From a virus, in IMG/VR virus record IMGVR_UViG_3300009420_001166, positions 1 to 37,179 of that record: a stretch of 37,179 nt of DNA; one strand, given 5' to 3'. The translations under genes were made by a program, and so were the position numbers. Numbering within the stretch: the first letter of the stretch is position 1; each line of letters opens with the position of its first letter. Positions 1 to 7,134 of the stretch are shown here, piece after piece. The notes under the pieces were generated by a model. That model ran no database searches. It saw nothing but the letters and a program-made list of their open reading frames with translations, and was not told where the DNA came from.

Positions 1-894
1 GCTGTACTTAACGACTCTTCACCTGGAGCATATACTGCTGAAGGTGGAATGACTACTGCTACGGCAGAAGCATTAGGAGACTCGGCTAATAATAGTTTTG
101 CTGAAATGGCATTCTCAATTGAGAAGTCAACGGTAACTGCTAAGTCAAGAGCTCTTAAAGCTGAGTATACAATGGAACTTGCACAAGACCTTAAAGCTAT
201 TCACGGTTTAGACGCTGAGTCTGAATTAGCGAATATTCTTTCTGCTGAAATCCTTGCTGAAATTAACAGAGAAGTTGTTAGAACTATCTATGTAAATTCA
301 GAAAAAGGTGCTCAAACTGACACAACTGCTGCTGGTATCTTTGATTTAGATACTGACTCAAACGGTAGATGGTCTGTAGAGAGATTTAAAGGACTTATGT
401 TCCAACTAGAAAGAGACGCTAACGCTATCGCACAAAGAACAAGAAGAGGAAAAGGTAATGTTATTATCTGTTCTTCCGATGTTGCTAGTGCATTACAGAT
501 GGCTGGTGTTTTAGACTATACACCTGCATTGAACAACAACTTAGCTGTTGACGATACAGGGAACACTTTTGCTGGTGTCTTAAACGGCAGATTCAAAGTG
601 TACATTGATCCATATAGTGCGAACGGCTCTAGCAAACAATTTTATGTTGTTGGCTACAAAGGTACTTCACCTTATGACGCTGGTATGTTCTATTGCCCTT
701 ATGTGCCATTACAAATGGTTAGAGCAGTTGGACAAGACACTTTCCAACCGAAAATCGGTTTTAAAACTAGATACGGCTTACAAGCAAATCCTTTTGCTGA
801 AGCGGGTTCTGGTGATAATGCTGTTGTTAACGGTTCGGGTGCTGCTAACTCAAACAGATACTACAGAAAAGTACAAATCACTAACCTTGCGTAA
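1..894 (+). CDS. gp23: Major capsid protein gp23, C-terminal part (5' end outside window)
   Basis: This is the T4-type major capsid protein that builds the hexamers of the head shell. The frame is open from base 1, so the N-terminal part lies upstream; 297 residues are visible. The segments AKSRALKAEYTMELAQDL, INREVVRTIY, FAGVLNGRFKVYIDPY and the end PKIGFKTRYGLQANPFAE match the conserved gp23 core closely, including the GFKTRYG motif near the C terminus. The gene ends with TAA and is followed by a strong hairpin terminator, as expected for a highly expressed late gene. The ATG at base 49 is an internal methionine, not the start. In T4 gp23 is cut by the head protease near its N terminus, a part that cannot be seen here. 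Confidence 0.96.
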   Translation, partial: AVLNDSSPGAYTAEGGMTTATAEALGDSANNSFAEMAFSIEKSTVTAKSRALKAEYTMELAQDLKAIHGLDAESELANILSAEILAEINREVVRTIYVNSEKGAQTDTTAAGIFDLDTDSNGRWSVERFKGLMFQLERDANAIAQRTRRGKGNVIICSSDVASALQMAGVLDYTPALNNNLAVDDTGNTFAGVLNGRFKVYIDPYSANGSSKQFYVVGYKGTSPYDAGMFYCPYVPLQMVRAVGQDTFQPKIGFKTRYGLQANPFAEAGSGDNAVVNGSGAANSNRYYRKVQITNLA

Positions 895-932
895 TTGCAA
901 ATAGTGATTGTATAGTAGACAATCTTATGAAG

Positions 933-961
933 AAAGGCGATGTAAAAGTCGCCTTTTTTTT
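933..961 (+). terminator. Rho-independent terminator after gp23
   Basis: Arms AAAGGCGA (933-940) and TCGCCTTT (949-956) form an 8-bp stem with an 8-nt loop, followed at once by an uninterrupted T run. This is the clearest intrinsic terminator in the window and isolates the capsid gene from the AlkB-like gene. Confidence 0.9.
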
Positions 962-1013
962 GGCCCACATTACAATATAAGTATATTCAGATTTTATTAT
1001 ATACATCAAATAC

Positions 1014-1044
1014 TTGACATAGAAACTTCTTTATGTTATAAATA
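1014..1044 (+). promoter_or_regulatory. Composite early (sigma70-like) and late (TATAAATA) promoter for the AlkB-like gene
   Basis: TTGACA (1014-1019) is followed after exactly 17 bp by TATAAA (1037-1042). The same bases are the start of a perfect T4 late motif TATAAATA (1037-1044). One site could therefore be read by host sigma70 early and by gp55-type polymerase late, with a predicted start near 1049-1050. Confidence 0.7.
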
Positions 1045-1051
1045 ATATTAG

Positions 1052-1103
1052 AGTGATAAAAGACTTATCACTATGCAATTAATGACTAGTAATAGTCGGA
1101 GGA
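1052..1103 (+). promoter_or_regulatory. Two-hairpin 5' leader and Shine-Dalgarno of the AlkB-like gene
   Basis: The leader opens with a perfect hairpin, AGTGATAA (1052-1059) with TTATCACT (1065-1072), a few bases after the predicted start. A second hairpin, GACTA (1084-1088) with TAGTC (1093-1097) and a GTAA loop, abuts the GGAGGA ribosome binding site at 1098-1103. I infer mRNA stabilisation or control of ribosome access. Confidence 0.55.
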
Positions 1104-1107
1104 TATT

Positions 1108-2175
1108 ATGTTAAAACTCTTAACAAATATTCGTTATTTCATTGCACCAATATTAATCATCACTACTGCTTACGGTATCCACATAGGTGGTCTATTTGCG
1201 TGGACTGGTGTTGCTTTATTAGGTGTTGGAATAATAATAGATACATTAATCACATACCAAACTAAAGGTGCTGGGGTTGATGGAAATGGAGACTCATTAG
1301 GTATTGCGTGGTTGCAAAACAGCGTTATGTATTTAATGTTACCTGTTTTCTTAATCCTACAATTAGTTGTCGCTTACAAACTCTTTAACGGAGTTGGTGG
1401 CATGGAGTTAGTTGGTACAACATTATCTGCTGGTATCTTTTTAGGTATCGGTATCATATATGGACACGAACTATCTCATACAAAAGGTGGGTCATTTGTA
1501 ATAAGTAGATGGATGATGGCGTTAAGTGGGTCAGCACATTTTTGCTATGCTCATGTATACAATCATCATTTAGAACTTGCAAGTGAAGATGACCCAGCGA
1601 CTGCACCTCGTGGTCGTACAATATACGGACATTATCTATTGTCTTATCTTGGTCAATCAAAGTTTCTTTTTGAAATGGAGAAAGCAAGATTAAGTAGAAT
1701 AGGTAAATCTTTTATCAGTTTTGATAACAGATGGATAAGAGGATATCTTATGTCTGTACCTATAGTAAGTTTATTCTTTATGGCAGGTGGTTGGACAGGT
1801 GTTGCTGTATTAGCAACAATGTGGGTTATCTCAAACTTTGAGTTAGAAGCATTGAACTACCTAGAACACTACGGTTTAATAAGAGTAAAAAATCAACCAA
1901 TAGATTATCGACACAACTGGGATAACTCAACATTATTCACAAGTTGGTTCTTCATTGAAATTGGTCGTCAAGCAGACCACCACGATAGAGGTGAAACACA
2001 CTTCTGGGAACTTGATGATGTCGGTGCTCCTAATACTGGTGTTGGTTACTTTACACTTTTCACTATTGCGTTAATACCACCATTGTTTAATAAGTTTATG
2101 AAAAAACATTTAGACAAATGGGATAGTGATTATGCAAGTGCTGACGAGATTAAAATAGCACAAAAACTAGTATAA
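1108..2175 (+). CDS. AlkB-like integral-membrane non-haem di-iron monooxygenase (alkane hydroxylase / desaturase superfamily)
   Basis: The 355-residue protein has several hydrophobic helices (about 10-50, 70-92, 103-118, 213-243, 311-327) and the histidine boxes of the AlkB/XylM family: HELSH (120-124), HVYNHH (149-154) and NYLEHYG (250-256). Downstream segments such as RLSRIGKSFISFDN also match AlkB. Family members hydroxylate terminal methyl groups of alkanes or related lipids in the membrane, using electrons from rubredoxin or ferredoxin. The third box is odd: where AlkB has HSDHH, this protein reads QADHH (288-292), so one expected iron ligand is Gln. The gene sits alone between gp23 and a tail gene, with its own promoter and terminator, as a metabolic cargo gene would. 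A [2Fe-2S] ferredoxin is encoded at 25328. The substrate cannot be told from sequence; a fatty-acid or other lipid substrate is possible. Confidence 0.85.
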   Translation: MLKLLTNIRYFIAPILIITTAYGIHIGGLFAWTGVALLGVGIIIDTLITYQTKGAGVDGNGDSLGIAWLQNSVMYLMLPVFLILQLVVAYKLFNGVGGMELVGTTLSAGIFLGIGIIYGHELSHTKGGSFVISRWMMALSGSAHFCYAHVYNHHLELASEDDPATAPRGRTIYGHYLLSYLGQSKFLFEMEKARLSRIGKSFISFDNRWIRGYLMSVPIVSLFFMAGGWTGVAVLATMWVISNFELEALNYLEHYGLIRVKNQPIDYRHNWDNSTLFTSWFFIEIGRQADHHDRGETHFWELDDVGAPNTGVGYFTLFTIALIPPLFNKFMKKHLDKWDSDYASADEIKIAQKLV

Positions 2176-2181
2176 TTATGG

Positions 2182-2212
2182 CCCCTAGTAATTCAGTTTT
2201 GCTAGGGGTTTA
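2182..2212 (+). terminator. Probable terminator after the AlkB-like gene
   Basis: CCCCTAG (2182-2188) pairs with CTAGGGG (2202-2208), a 7-bp stem with a 13-nt loop, followed by a short GTTTATT stretch. The weak U tract makes it a moderate call. Confidence 0.6.
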
Positions 2213-2220
2213 TTAGGTCT

Positions 2221-2228
2221 TATAAATA
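2221..2228 (+). promoter_or_regulatory. T4-type late promoter TATAAATA
   Basis: A perfect late motif lies 5 bp before the ATG of the tail gene. Transcription would be expected to start at or next to that ATG, leaving almost no leader. The extended sequence CTTATAAATAGTA recurs at the late promoter near 36203. Confidence 0.75.
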
Positions 2229-2233
2229 GTATT

Positions 2234-2848
2234 ATGACAAGTACAAACGCAATCACTCGACAACCAACGCAACTTGATTATGCGTCACCAACGCAATTTA
2301 AGTTTAATATTACAAAACTTCCAAAGGTAGAATACTTTTGTACAGAAGTTAATATCCCAAGCCTACAGATGACCAATGCGACACAGGTAACTCCTTTGAG
2401 AGATATACCTTTGCCTGGAACTAAACTTGACTTTGGAGATTTAGTACTTACATTTATGATAGATGAAAAGTTAGAAAACTATGAAGAAGTATTTGCTTGG
2501 TTAAGAGGTCTTGGTTTTCCTGAAGACCATTCAGATTATTCTAATTTAGTAAAATCTGGAAGAGATAGATTTCCTACACAAGGTAAAGGTGTGCAAAATG
2601 CCAATGCTGGTAGAGAAGGAACTGCTACTCCTCAAGGAGGTATTTTGTCTGACGCCACACTAACAATATTAAGTGCAAAGAATAATCCGATTAAAGAAGT
2701 AAGATTTAGAGATATATTTCCTGTTTCATTAACCGGTGTAAATTATAGTCAACAAGCAGGTGATGTTCAATACTTAACTAGTAGTGTTAGCTTTAAATAT
2801 ACAACTTATTCTTTTGCTGAACCTGGCAAAACTTCTACAACTTATTAA
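2234..2848 (+). CDS. Virion structural protein, probable T4 gp19-like tail tube fold
   Basis: The 204-residue protein begins TSTNAITRQPTQLDY. It has the pattern of gp19-family proteins: an N-terminal FKFNITKLPKVEYF strand pair, an IPSLQ element, then a DFGDLVLTFMIDEKLENYEE segment like the 'DDWTVTVMNDE' region of T4 gp19, and a C-terminal beta-rich half ending in VSFKYTTYSF. Relatives in marine T4-like phages are annotated as tail tube or baseplate-tube structural proteins; I cannot decide between tube subunit and tube-initiation or baseplate paralogue. The late promoter directly upstream and the capsid gene nearby fit a virion role. No ribosome binding site is visible, so translation may be leaderless. 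Confidence 0.6.
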   Translation: MTSTNAITRQPTQLDYASPTQFKFNITKLPKVEYFCTEVNIPSLQMTNATQVTPLRDIPLPGTKLDFGDLVLTFMIDEKLENYEEVFAWLRGLGFPEDHSDYSNLVKSGRDRFPTQGKGVQNANAGREGTATPQGGILSDATLTILSAKNNPIKEVRFRDIFPVSLTGVNYSQQAGDVQYLTSSVSFKYTTYSFAEPGKTSTTY

Positions 2849-2857
2849 CAATAGAAG
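2832..2857 (+). other. Hairpin spanning the tail-gene stop codon
   Basis: CTTCTA (2832-2837) pairs with TAGAAG (2852-2857); the tail-gene stop codon (2846-2848) lies in the loop. The hairpin ends one base before the -35 box of the uvsY promoter and lacks a U tract. It may limit readthrough or shield mRNA 3' ends. Confidence 0.4.
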
Positions 2858-2858
2858 C

Positions 2859-2887
2859 TTGACAAAACACTAGATTTAGTATATAAT
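2859..2887 (+). promoter_or_regulatory. Sigma70-like promoter for uvsY-uvsW
   Basis: TTGACA (2859-2864), 17-bp spacer, TATAAT (2882-2887): a perfect consensus promoter. The predicted start is about 25 nt before the uvsY ATG, leaving room for the GGAG ribosome binding site near 2901. Confidence 0.85.
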
Positions 2888-2918
2888 TATACTTAAAACT
2901 GGAGAAAGATACTATATT

Positions 2919-3347
2919 ATGACATTAGAAGAATTACAAGAACTTTCAGATAAGAAATTAAAAATCAATGATACCGAGCTTGATATTGAAGCTCTTAAAA
3001 CACCACAACTACATAATGAATTTTTGAAGCATTACAACAAGTTTAATCTTTTACTTTCTAAAACTGAAAATGAACTAAAGATTATAAAATTACATAAATG
3101 GGAATATTACACAGGGAAAGCGGACCCAGCAGTTTATCAAACTAAACCATTCAATCTAAAACTTTTAAAGTATGATGTTGATAAGTACATTGACGCAGAT
3201 GAAGATTACATAAGAATAAAGCAAAAAGTAGATTACTTGAAAACTATATGTGATTATCTGGACAAAACAATCAAACAAATATCAAATCGTGGATTCCTAA
3301 TCAAGGATGCTATTGAATGGCGTAAGTTTACTTCTGGCGCTATTTGA
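2919..3347 (+). CDS. uvsY: UvsY recombination mediator
   Basis: UvsY helps load the UvsX recombinase on single-stranded DNA coated with gp32 during strand exchange and recombination-dependent replication. The 142-residue product is close to the 137 residues of T4 UvsY. It shares the start TLEELQE, the central LHKWEYYTGKADP (compare LDYYSGRGD in T4) and the C-terminal signature ISNRGFLIKDAIEWRKF. It is rich in charged residues and helical throughout, with no membrane segment. It leads a transcription unit with uvsW three bases downstream, the same pairing as in other T4-like phages. Confidence 0.93.
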   Translation: MTLEELQELSDKKLKINDTELDIEALKTPQLHNEFLKHYNKFNLLLSKTENELKIIKLHKWEYYTGKADPAVYQTKPFNLKLLKYDVDKYIDADEDYIRIKQKVDYLKTICDYLDKTIKQISNRGFLIKDAIEWRKFTSGAI

Positions 3348-3350
3348 TAA

Positions 3351-4835
3351 ATGGTAGAAAATCGTTATTTAATATTAGAAAAGAAAGATGAAGTCTATCT
3401 TTCAATAGAAGCCGAGAGCGATATTCGTAGAGAACTATCAGAGTTTTTTACATTTGAAGTTCCTGGTTATAAATTCATGCCTCAATATAGAAGTAGATAT
3501 TGGGATGGTAAGATAAGACTTTTTAAATATGCAAGTGGTGAGATATACTATGGTCTACTACCATATATTAAAAAGTTTTGTGAAGATAACAATATTAGTA
3601 TTGTATCTAAAATAAAAGAGAAAGCAAAACCATTAGATAAATTAGAGTGTGCTAGATTTTGTAAAGCATTAAAGATACCTAAGATTACTATTAGAGATTA
3701 TCAATTCAATGCTTTCTATCATGCCATACAAGAAGATAGATGTTTATTACTATCGCCAACTGCTAGTGGTAAATCACTTATTGCATATCTCATATTAAGA
3801 TTTCAGTTATTAAGAATTAAAGAAAAGAAATCAAATAAAGTATTAATCATTGTACCTACAACATCACTAGTAGAACAATTATATAAAGACTTTGCAGAAT
3901 ATGGATATAACACAAAACACATTCATAGAATATATCAAGGACACGATAAAGACACAACAAAGAAAGTAGTTATATCTACTTGGCAATCAATATATAAACT
4001 ACCTAAAACATGGTTTGCACAATTTGGTTGTATCATTGGTGATGAAGCACATCTATTCAAATCCCAGTCCCTTACAGGTATAATGACGAAGATGACTAAT
4101 TGTAAATATCGAATAGGTATGACTGGTACATTAGATGGTTCAAAGACGCATAAGCTCGTGCTAGAGGGTCTATTCGGGGCTGTAAACAGAGTTGCGAGTA
4201 CAACTGACTTGATAGATAAGAAACAACTAGCAGCCTTTAAAATACACTGCTTAGTACTCAAGCATGGAAAGAATAGTAAAGACTTTCTAAAAGATAAGAA
4301 CTACCAAGAAGAAATGGATTTCTTATGTGCTAGTAAAGCAAGAAACAAATATATCACTAACTTGACAAATGGTCTTCAAGGTAATACACTATTGTTATTT
4401 CAATTTGTAGAAAAACATGGTAAGATATTACAAGAACAAATTGAAAAGAAAGTAGATGATGGTCGTAAAGTATTTTTCGTATACGGAGGAGTGTCAGCAG
4501 ATGACAGAGAAAACATTAGAGCAATTACAGAGAAGAGTGATAATGCAATCATTGTCGCTTCCTATGGTACTTTTTCTACTGGTATTAATATTAGAAACTT
4601 GCATAATATTATTTTTTCTAGTCCTAGTAAGTCTAGGATAAGAAACTTACAATCTATTGGTCGTGGTTTAAGACTTGGTGACAATAAAGTAAATGCGACA
4701 TTATACGATATATCAGATGATGTTTCACATGGAGAAAAAGAGAATTATACATTACAGCACTTTAGAGAAAGAATAAATATATACAACGAAGAAAACTTTG
4801 ATTACGAAATACATAATGTGGAGCTGAAGGAGTAG
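3351..4835 (+). CDS. uvsW: UvsW superfamily 2 DNA/RNA helicase
   Basis: UvsW unwinds branched DNA (Holliday junctions, stalled forks, R-loops) and in T4 switches replication from origin-dependent to recombination-dependent mode. The 494-residue protein has an N-terminal DNA-binding region (FMPQYRSRYWDGKIRLF, 42-58). The helicase core follows: motif Ia-like RDYQ, Walker A SPTASGKS (135-142), DEAH (231-234), a TGT motif near GMTGTLDG, and a C-terminal domain with FSTGINIRNL and SIGRGLRLGD (motifs V and VI). Length and motif order match T4 UvsW. It starts three bases after uvsY and is followed by an Sm-like gene after one base. Confidence 0.95.
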   Translation: MVENRYLILEKKDEVYLSIEAESDIRRELSEFFTFEVPGYKFMPQYRSRYWDGKIRLFKYASGEIYYGLLPYIKKFCEDNNISIVSKIKEKAKPLDKLECARFCKALKIPKITIRDYQFNAFYHAIQEDRCLLLSPTASGKSLIAYLILRFQLLRIKEKKSNKVLIIVPTTSLVEQLYKDFAEYGYNTKHIHRIYQGHDKDTTKKVVISTWQSIYKLPKTWFAQFGCIIGDEAHLFKSQSLTGIMTKMTNCKYRIGMTGTLDGSKTHKLVLEGLFGAVNRVASTTDLIDKKQLAAFKIHCLVLKHGKNSKDFLKDKNYQEEMDFLCASKARNKYITNLTNGLQGNTLLLFQFVEKHGKILQEQIEKKVDDGRKVFFVYGGVSADDRENIRAITEKSDNAIIVASYGTFSTGINIRNLHNIIFSSPSKSRIRNLQSIGRGLRLGDNKVNATLYDISDDVSHGEKENYTLQHFRERINIYNEENFDYEIHNVELKE

Positions 4836-4836
4836 T

Positions 4837-5292
4837 ATGAACAAAGAAGAAACGAAACTAGAAATCAAAATCGTAAAGATTATAAATGGCACAGACATTG
4901 TTTGCCATATACCTACGGTAGCAAATCAACAAAGAAATCCGTTGCTGACATTAGACAAACCATTAGAAATAAAATATGTGCCACAGATTACTAACATTGG
5001 TATCAAAGATTATATAGCACTTGTGAAGTGGGCTGCATATACAAACGACCATATGGTTACTATACCTAAAGATAAGATACTAACTATTACTAATGCAAGT
5101 GAACAAATGATTAAATCTTATACGCAAGTTATTACTGACTACAACAACCACGACAAGGTTATGAGAAGAGAAGATAATCCATTAACTCAAAAACTTATGG
5201 ATAGAGAAATTATGCGAGACGAGGAACTGGAAGAGTATGATGAAATATTTGAGACCTTTAATGACATTAAAAAGAAAACTACATTTCACTAG
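4837..5292 (+). CDS. Sm/LSm-like small protein, paralogue of the gene at 25029
   Basis: The 151-residue protein has an N-terminal half that reads as an LSm-type beta barrel: KIVKIINGTDIVCHI, then KPLEIKYVPQ, then VTIPKDKILTITNAS, ending in a helix with SYTQVITDYN. The same order of elements (KIIRIITGEDIIGDF, KPYIIYP, INFKDDKIICVVEP, ASYEQSVSKI) occurs in the 99-residue protein at 25029, so the two are paralogues. This copy adds an acidic and basic C-terminal tail of about 50 residues. LSm proteins bind RNA in many organisms, but RNA binding here is only inferred. The gene follows uvsW by one base and precedes gp55. Confidence 0.55.
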   Translation: MNKEETKLEIKIVKIINGTDIVCHIPTVANQQRNPLLTLDKPLEIKYVPQITNIGIKDYIALVKWAAYTNDHMVTIPKDKILTITNASEQMIKSYTQVITDYNNHDKVMRREDNPLTQKLMDREIMRDEELEEYDEIFETFNDIKKKTTFH

Positions 5293-5360
5293 ACGCTACT
5301 CTATAGACTCTATCTCTCAGCAGCAACACGCTGATAATAACACACGATTCAGGATATGTC

Positions 5361-5400
5361 AAGCGCCTGTATCATTTAAAAATAAATGTGTTAGGTGCTT
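5361..5400 (+). other. Inverted repeat ending on the gp55 -35 box
   Basis: AAGCGCCT (5361-5368) pairs with AGGTGCTT (5393-5400) with one G-T pair; inside it CATTTA pairs with TAAATG. The right arm overlaps the first two bases of the -35 box. It could be a terminator for upstream RNA or an operator for gp55. Confidence 0.45.
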
Positions 5401-5427
5401 GACTTATTTAACAACATATAGTATAGT
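5399..5427 (+). promoter_or_regulatory. Sigma70-like promoter for gp55
   Basis: TTGACT (5399-5404), 17-bp spacer, TATAGT (5422-5427). The predicted start falls at about 5434, the A of the gp55 ATG, so the mRNA would be leaderless. Confidence 0.7.
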
Positions 5428-5433
5428 GAGAAC

Positions 5434-6063
5434 ATGATGAAAACTAAAAAAGAAAAAGTAGTTAAAGAAATTGAAACGGCCGAAGTGCCTGAAAAAAAGA
5501 AACGCATACGAACACCTGCGAAGAAGGAGCACTATGTTAATAACAAAGAGTTTCTAATTGCAATGGTAGAGTATAAAGACAAATGTAATAAAGCAGAAGC
5601 AAGAGGCAGAAAGAAACCTCCGGTTACTAATTACATTGGAGAATGTTTTTTAAAGATTGCAAACCATTTATCGTATAGACCTAACTTTATTAATTATACT
5701 TTTAGAGACGATATGATTTCAGATGGTATTGAGAATTGTTTACAATATCTTGGTAACTTTAATCCAGAGAAGTCAAACAATCCATTTGCATACTTTACAC
5801 AAATTATCTATTATGCCTTTATAAGAAGAATACAAAAAGAAAAGAAACAAACAACAATCAAACATAAACTTATTATGGATGCAAACTATGACGATATGAC
5901 ATTGCAACCTGGTGAAGATAGAGACTTTAAAAATCAATTTACAGAATTCTTACAAAAGAACTTACCAAACCAAGAAACTACAAGTGAACCTATAGAAGTA
6001 AAACCTAAAGGTGCAAAACTAAAGAGAACAAGAAAAGCAAAGATAAATTTAGAGAACTTTTAA
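5434..6063 (+). CDS. gp55: gp55 late-transcription sigma factor
   Basis: gp55 replaces host sigma70 on RNA polymerase and recognises the TATAAATA late promoter. The 209-residue product has a basic N-terminal extension rich in KKEK runs, then a helical sigma2-like core with YVNNKEFLIAMVEYKDKC, DDMISDGIENCLQYLGNF (region 2-like) and NPFAYFTQIIYYAFIRRIQ, the most conserved gp55 block. T4 gp55 is 185 residues. Five TATAAATA motifs in this window are its likely targets. Two ATGs lie in tandem at 5434 and 5437; neither has a ribosome binding site and the first coincides with the predicted transcript start. A basic C-terminal tail follows the core. The gp33 co-activator is not in the window. Confidence 0.93.
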   Translation: MMKTKKEKVVKEIETAEVPEKKKRIRTPAKKEHYVNNKEFLIAMVEYKDKCNKAEARGRKKPPVTNYIGECFLKIANHLSYRPNFINYTFRDDMISDGIENCLQYLGNFNPEKSNNPFAYFTQIIYYAFIRRIQKEKKQTTIKHKLIMDANYDDMTLQPGEDRDFKNQFTEFLQKNLPNQETTSEPIEVKPKGAKLKRTRKAKINLENF

Positions 6064-6072
6064 GGGTATATT

Positions 6073-7134
6073 ATGAAGATAGCATTGTTGAATGACACTC
6101 ACTTTGGTGCGAGAAGTGATAGTCCTGCATTTATTAAATATTTTAACAGGTTTTATGATGAGATATTTTTTCCATACTTGGAAGAGAATAACATCACAAC
6201 CTTAATACATTTAGGCGATGTAGTAGACAGAAGAAAGTTTATTAACTTTAATACTGCTCATAACTTTCAAAATAAGTTTTGGAAGAGACTATGGGAGATG
6301 AAGATTGATACACATATCATACTAGGTAACCATGACACATACTATAAGAACACAAACTCTATTAATAGTATGCAACAACTGATTACAACTTTTGATGGTG
6401 TAAATGAACCATTTATATATGAGAAACCAAAGACGGTTGAGTTTGATGGTTTGCCTATTCTATTCGTACCTTGGATATGTCCAGAGAATGAAGAAGAAAG
6501 TCTAAAGGCAATAACAGAAAGTCAAGCACAAATATGTATGGGTCACCTAGAAGTTAAAGGTTTTGAAATGCACAAAGGACACTTCCAAGACCACGGTTTA
6601 GAAATGGACTTGTTTAAAAGATTTGAGAAAGTATATTCTGGTCACTATCATAGAAAATCAGATAATGGTACTATCTTTTATCTAGGCACACAATACGAAA
6701 TTACTTGGTCTGATTATCAATGTCCTAAAGGTTTTCATGTCTTTGATACAAATACAAGAGAACTAACAAGAATTCCTAATCCTATCAGTATGTTTAAGAA
6801 GATATTATATAATGATAAAGTTAATTCATATAGTACTATGGATATAAGTGAATATGAAAATTGTTTTATTAAAGTTATTGTAGAAGAAAAAACAGATGTC
6901 AACCAGTTTGGTGACTTTATTGATAGACTACATAATGAGATACACACAAATGAAGTAAATGTAATTGAAGATAGTTATAATATCAATTCAACTGCTGATG
7001 TTAATATCGTAGACCAAGGAGAAGATACATTATCTTTCTTGCAAAATTATATTAATAGTTTAGATACTAAATTAGATAAAAATAAGATGAATAGTATAGT
7101 GAAAGACTTATATAGTGAGGTGCAAGATAAGTGA
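6073..7134 (+). CDS. gp47: gp47 recombination nuclease subunit (Mre11/SbcD-like)
   Basis: gp47 is the metallophosphoesterase nuclease that works with gp46 to resect DNA ends for recombination and to degrade host DNA. The 353-residue protein has the full calcineurin-like motif set: DTH (8-10), GDVVDRR (48-54), GNHD (85-88), a GH motif in MGHLEVKG and GHYHRK, so it should be active. Length is near T4 gp47 (339). It lies 9 bases after gp55 and its stop codon overlaps the GTG start of gp46, which suggests translational coupling of the two subunits. Confidence 0.95.
   Translation: MKIALLNDTHFGARSDSPAFIKYFNRFYDEIFFPYLEENNITTLIHLGDVVDRRKFINFNTAHNFQNKFWKRLWEMKIDTHIILGNHDTYYKNTNSINSMQQLITTFDGVNEPFIYEKPKTVEFDGLPILFVPWICPENEEESLKAITESQAQICMGHLEVKGFEMHKGHFQDHGLEMDLFKRFEKVYSGHYHRKSDNGTIFYLGTQYEITWSDYQCPKGFHVFDTNTRELTRIPNPISMFKKILYNDKVNSYSTMDISEYENCFIKVIVEEKTDVNQFGDFIDRLHNEIHTNEVNVIEDSYNINSTADVNIVDQGEDTLSFLQNYINSLDTKLDKNKMNSIVKDLYSEVQDK

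Noticed and set aside
605-904. 99-residue frame inside gp23
   Set aside because: It is out of frame with the well-matched capsid sequence and has no initiation signal.
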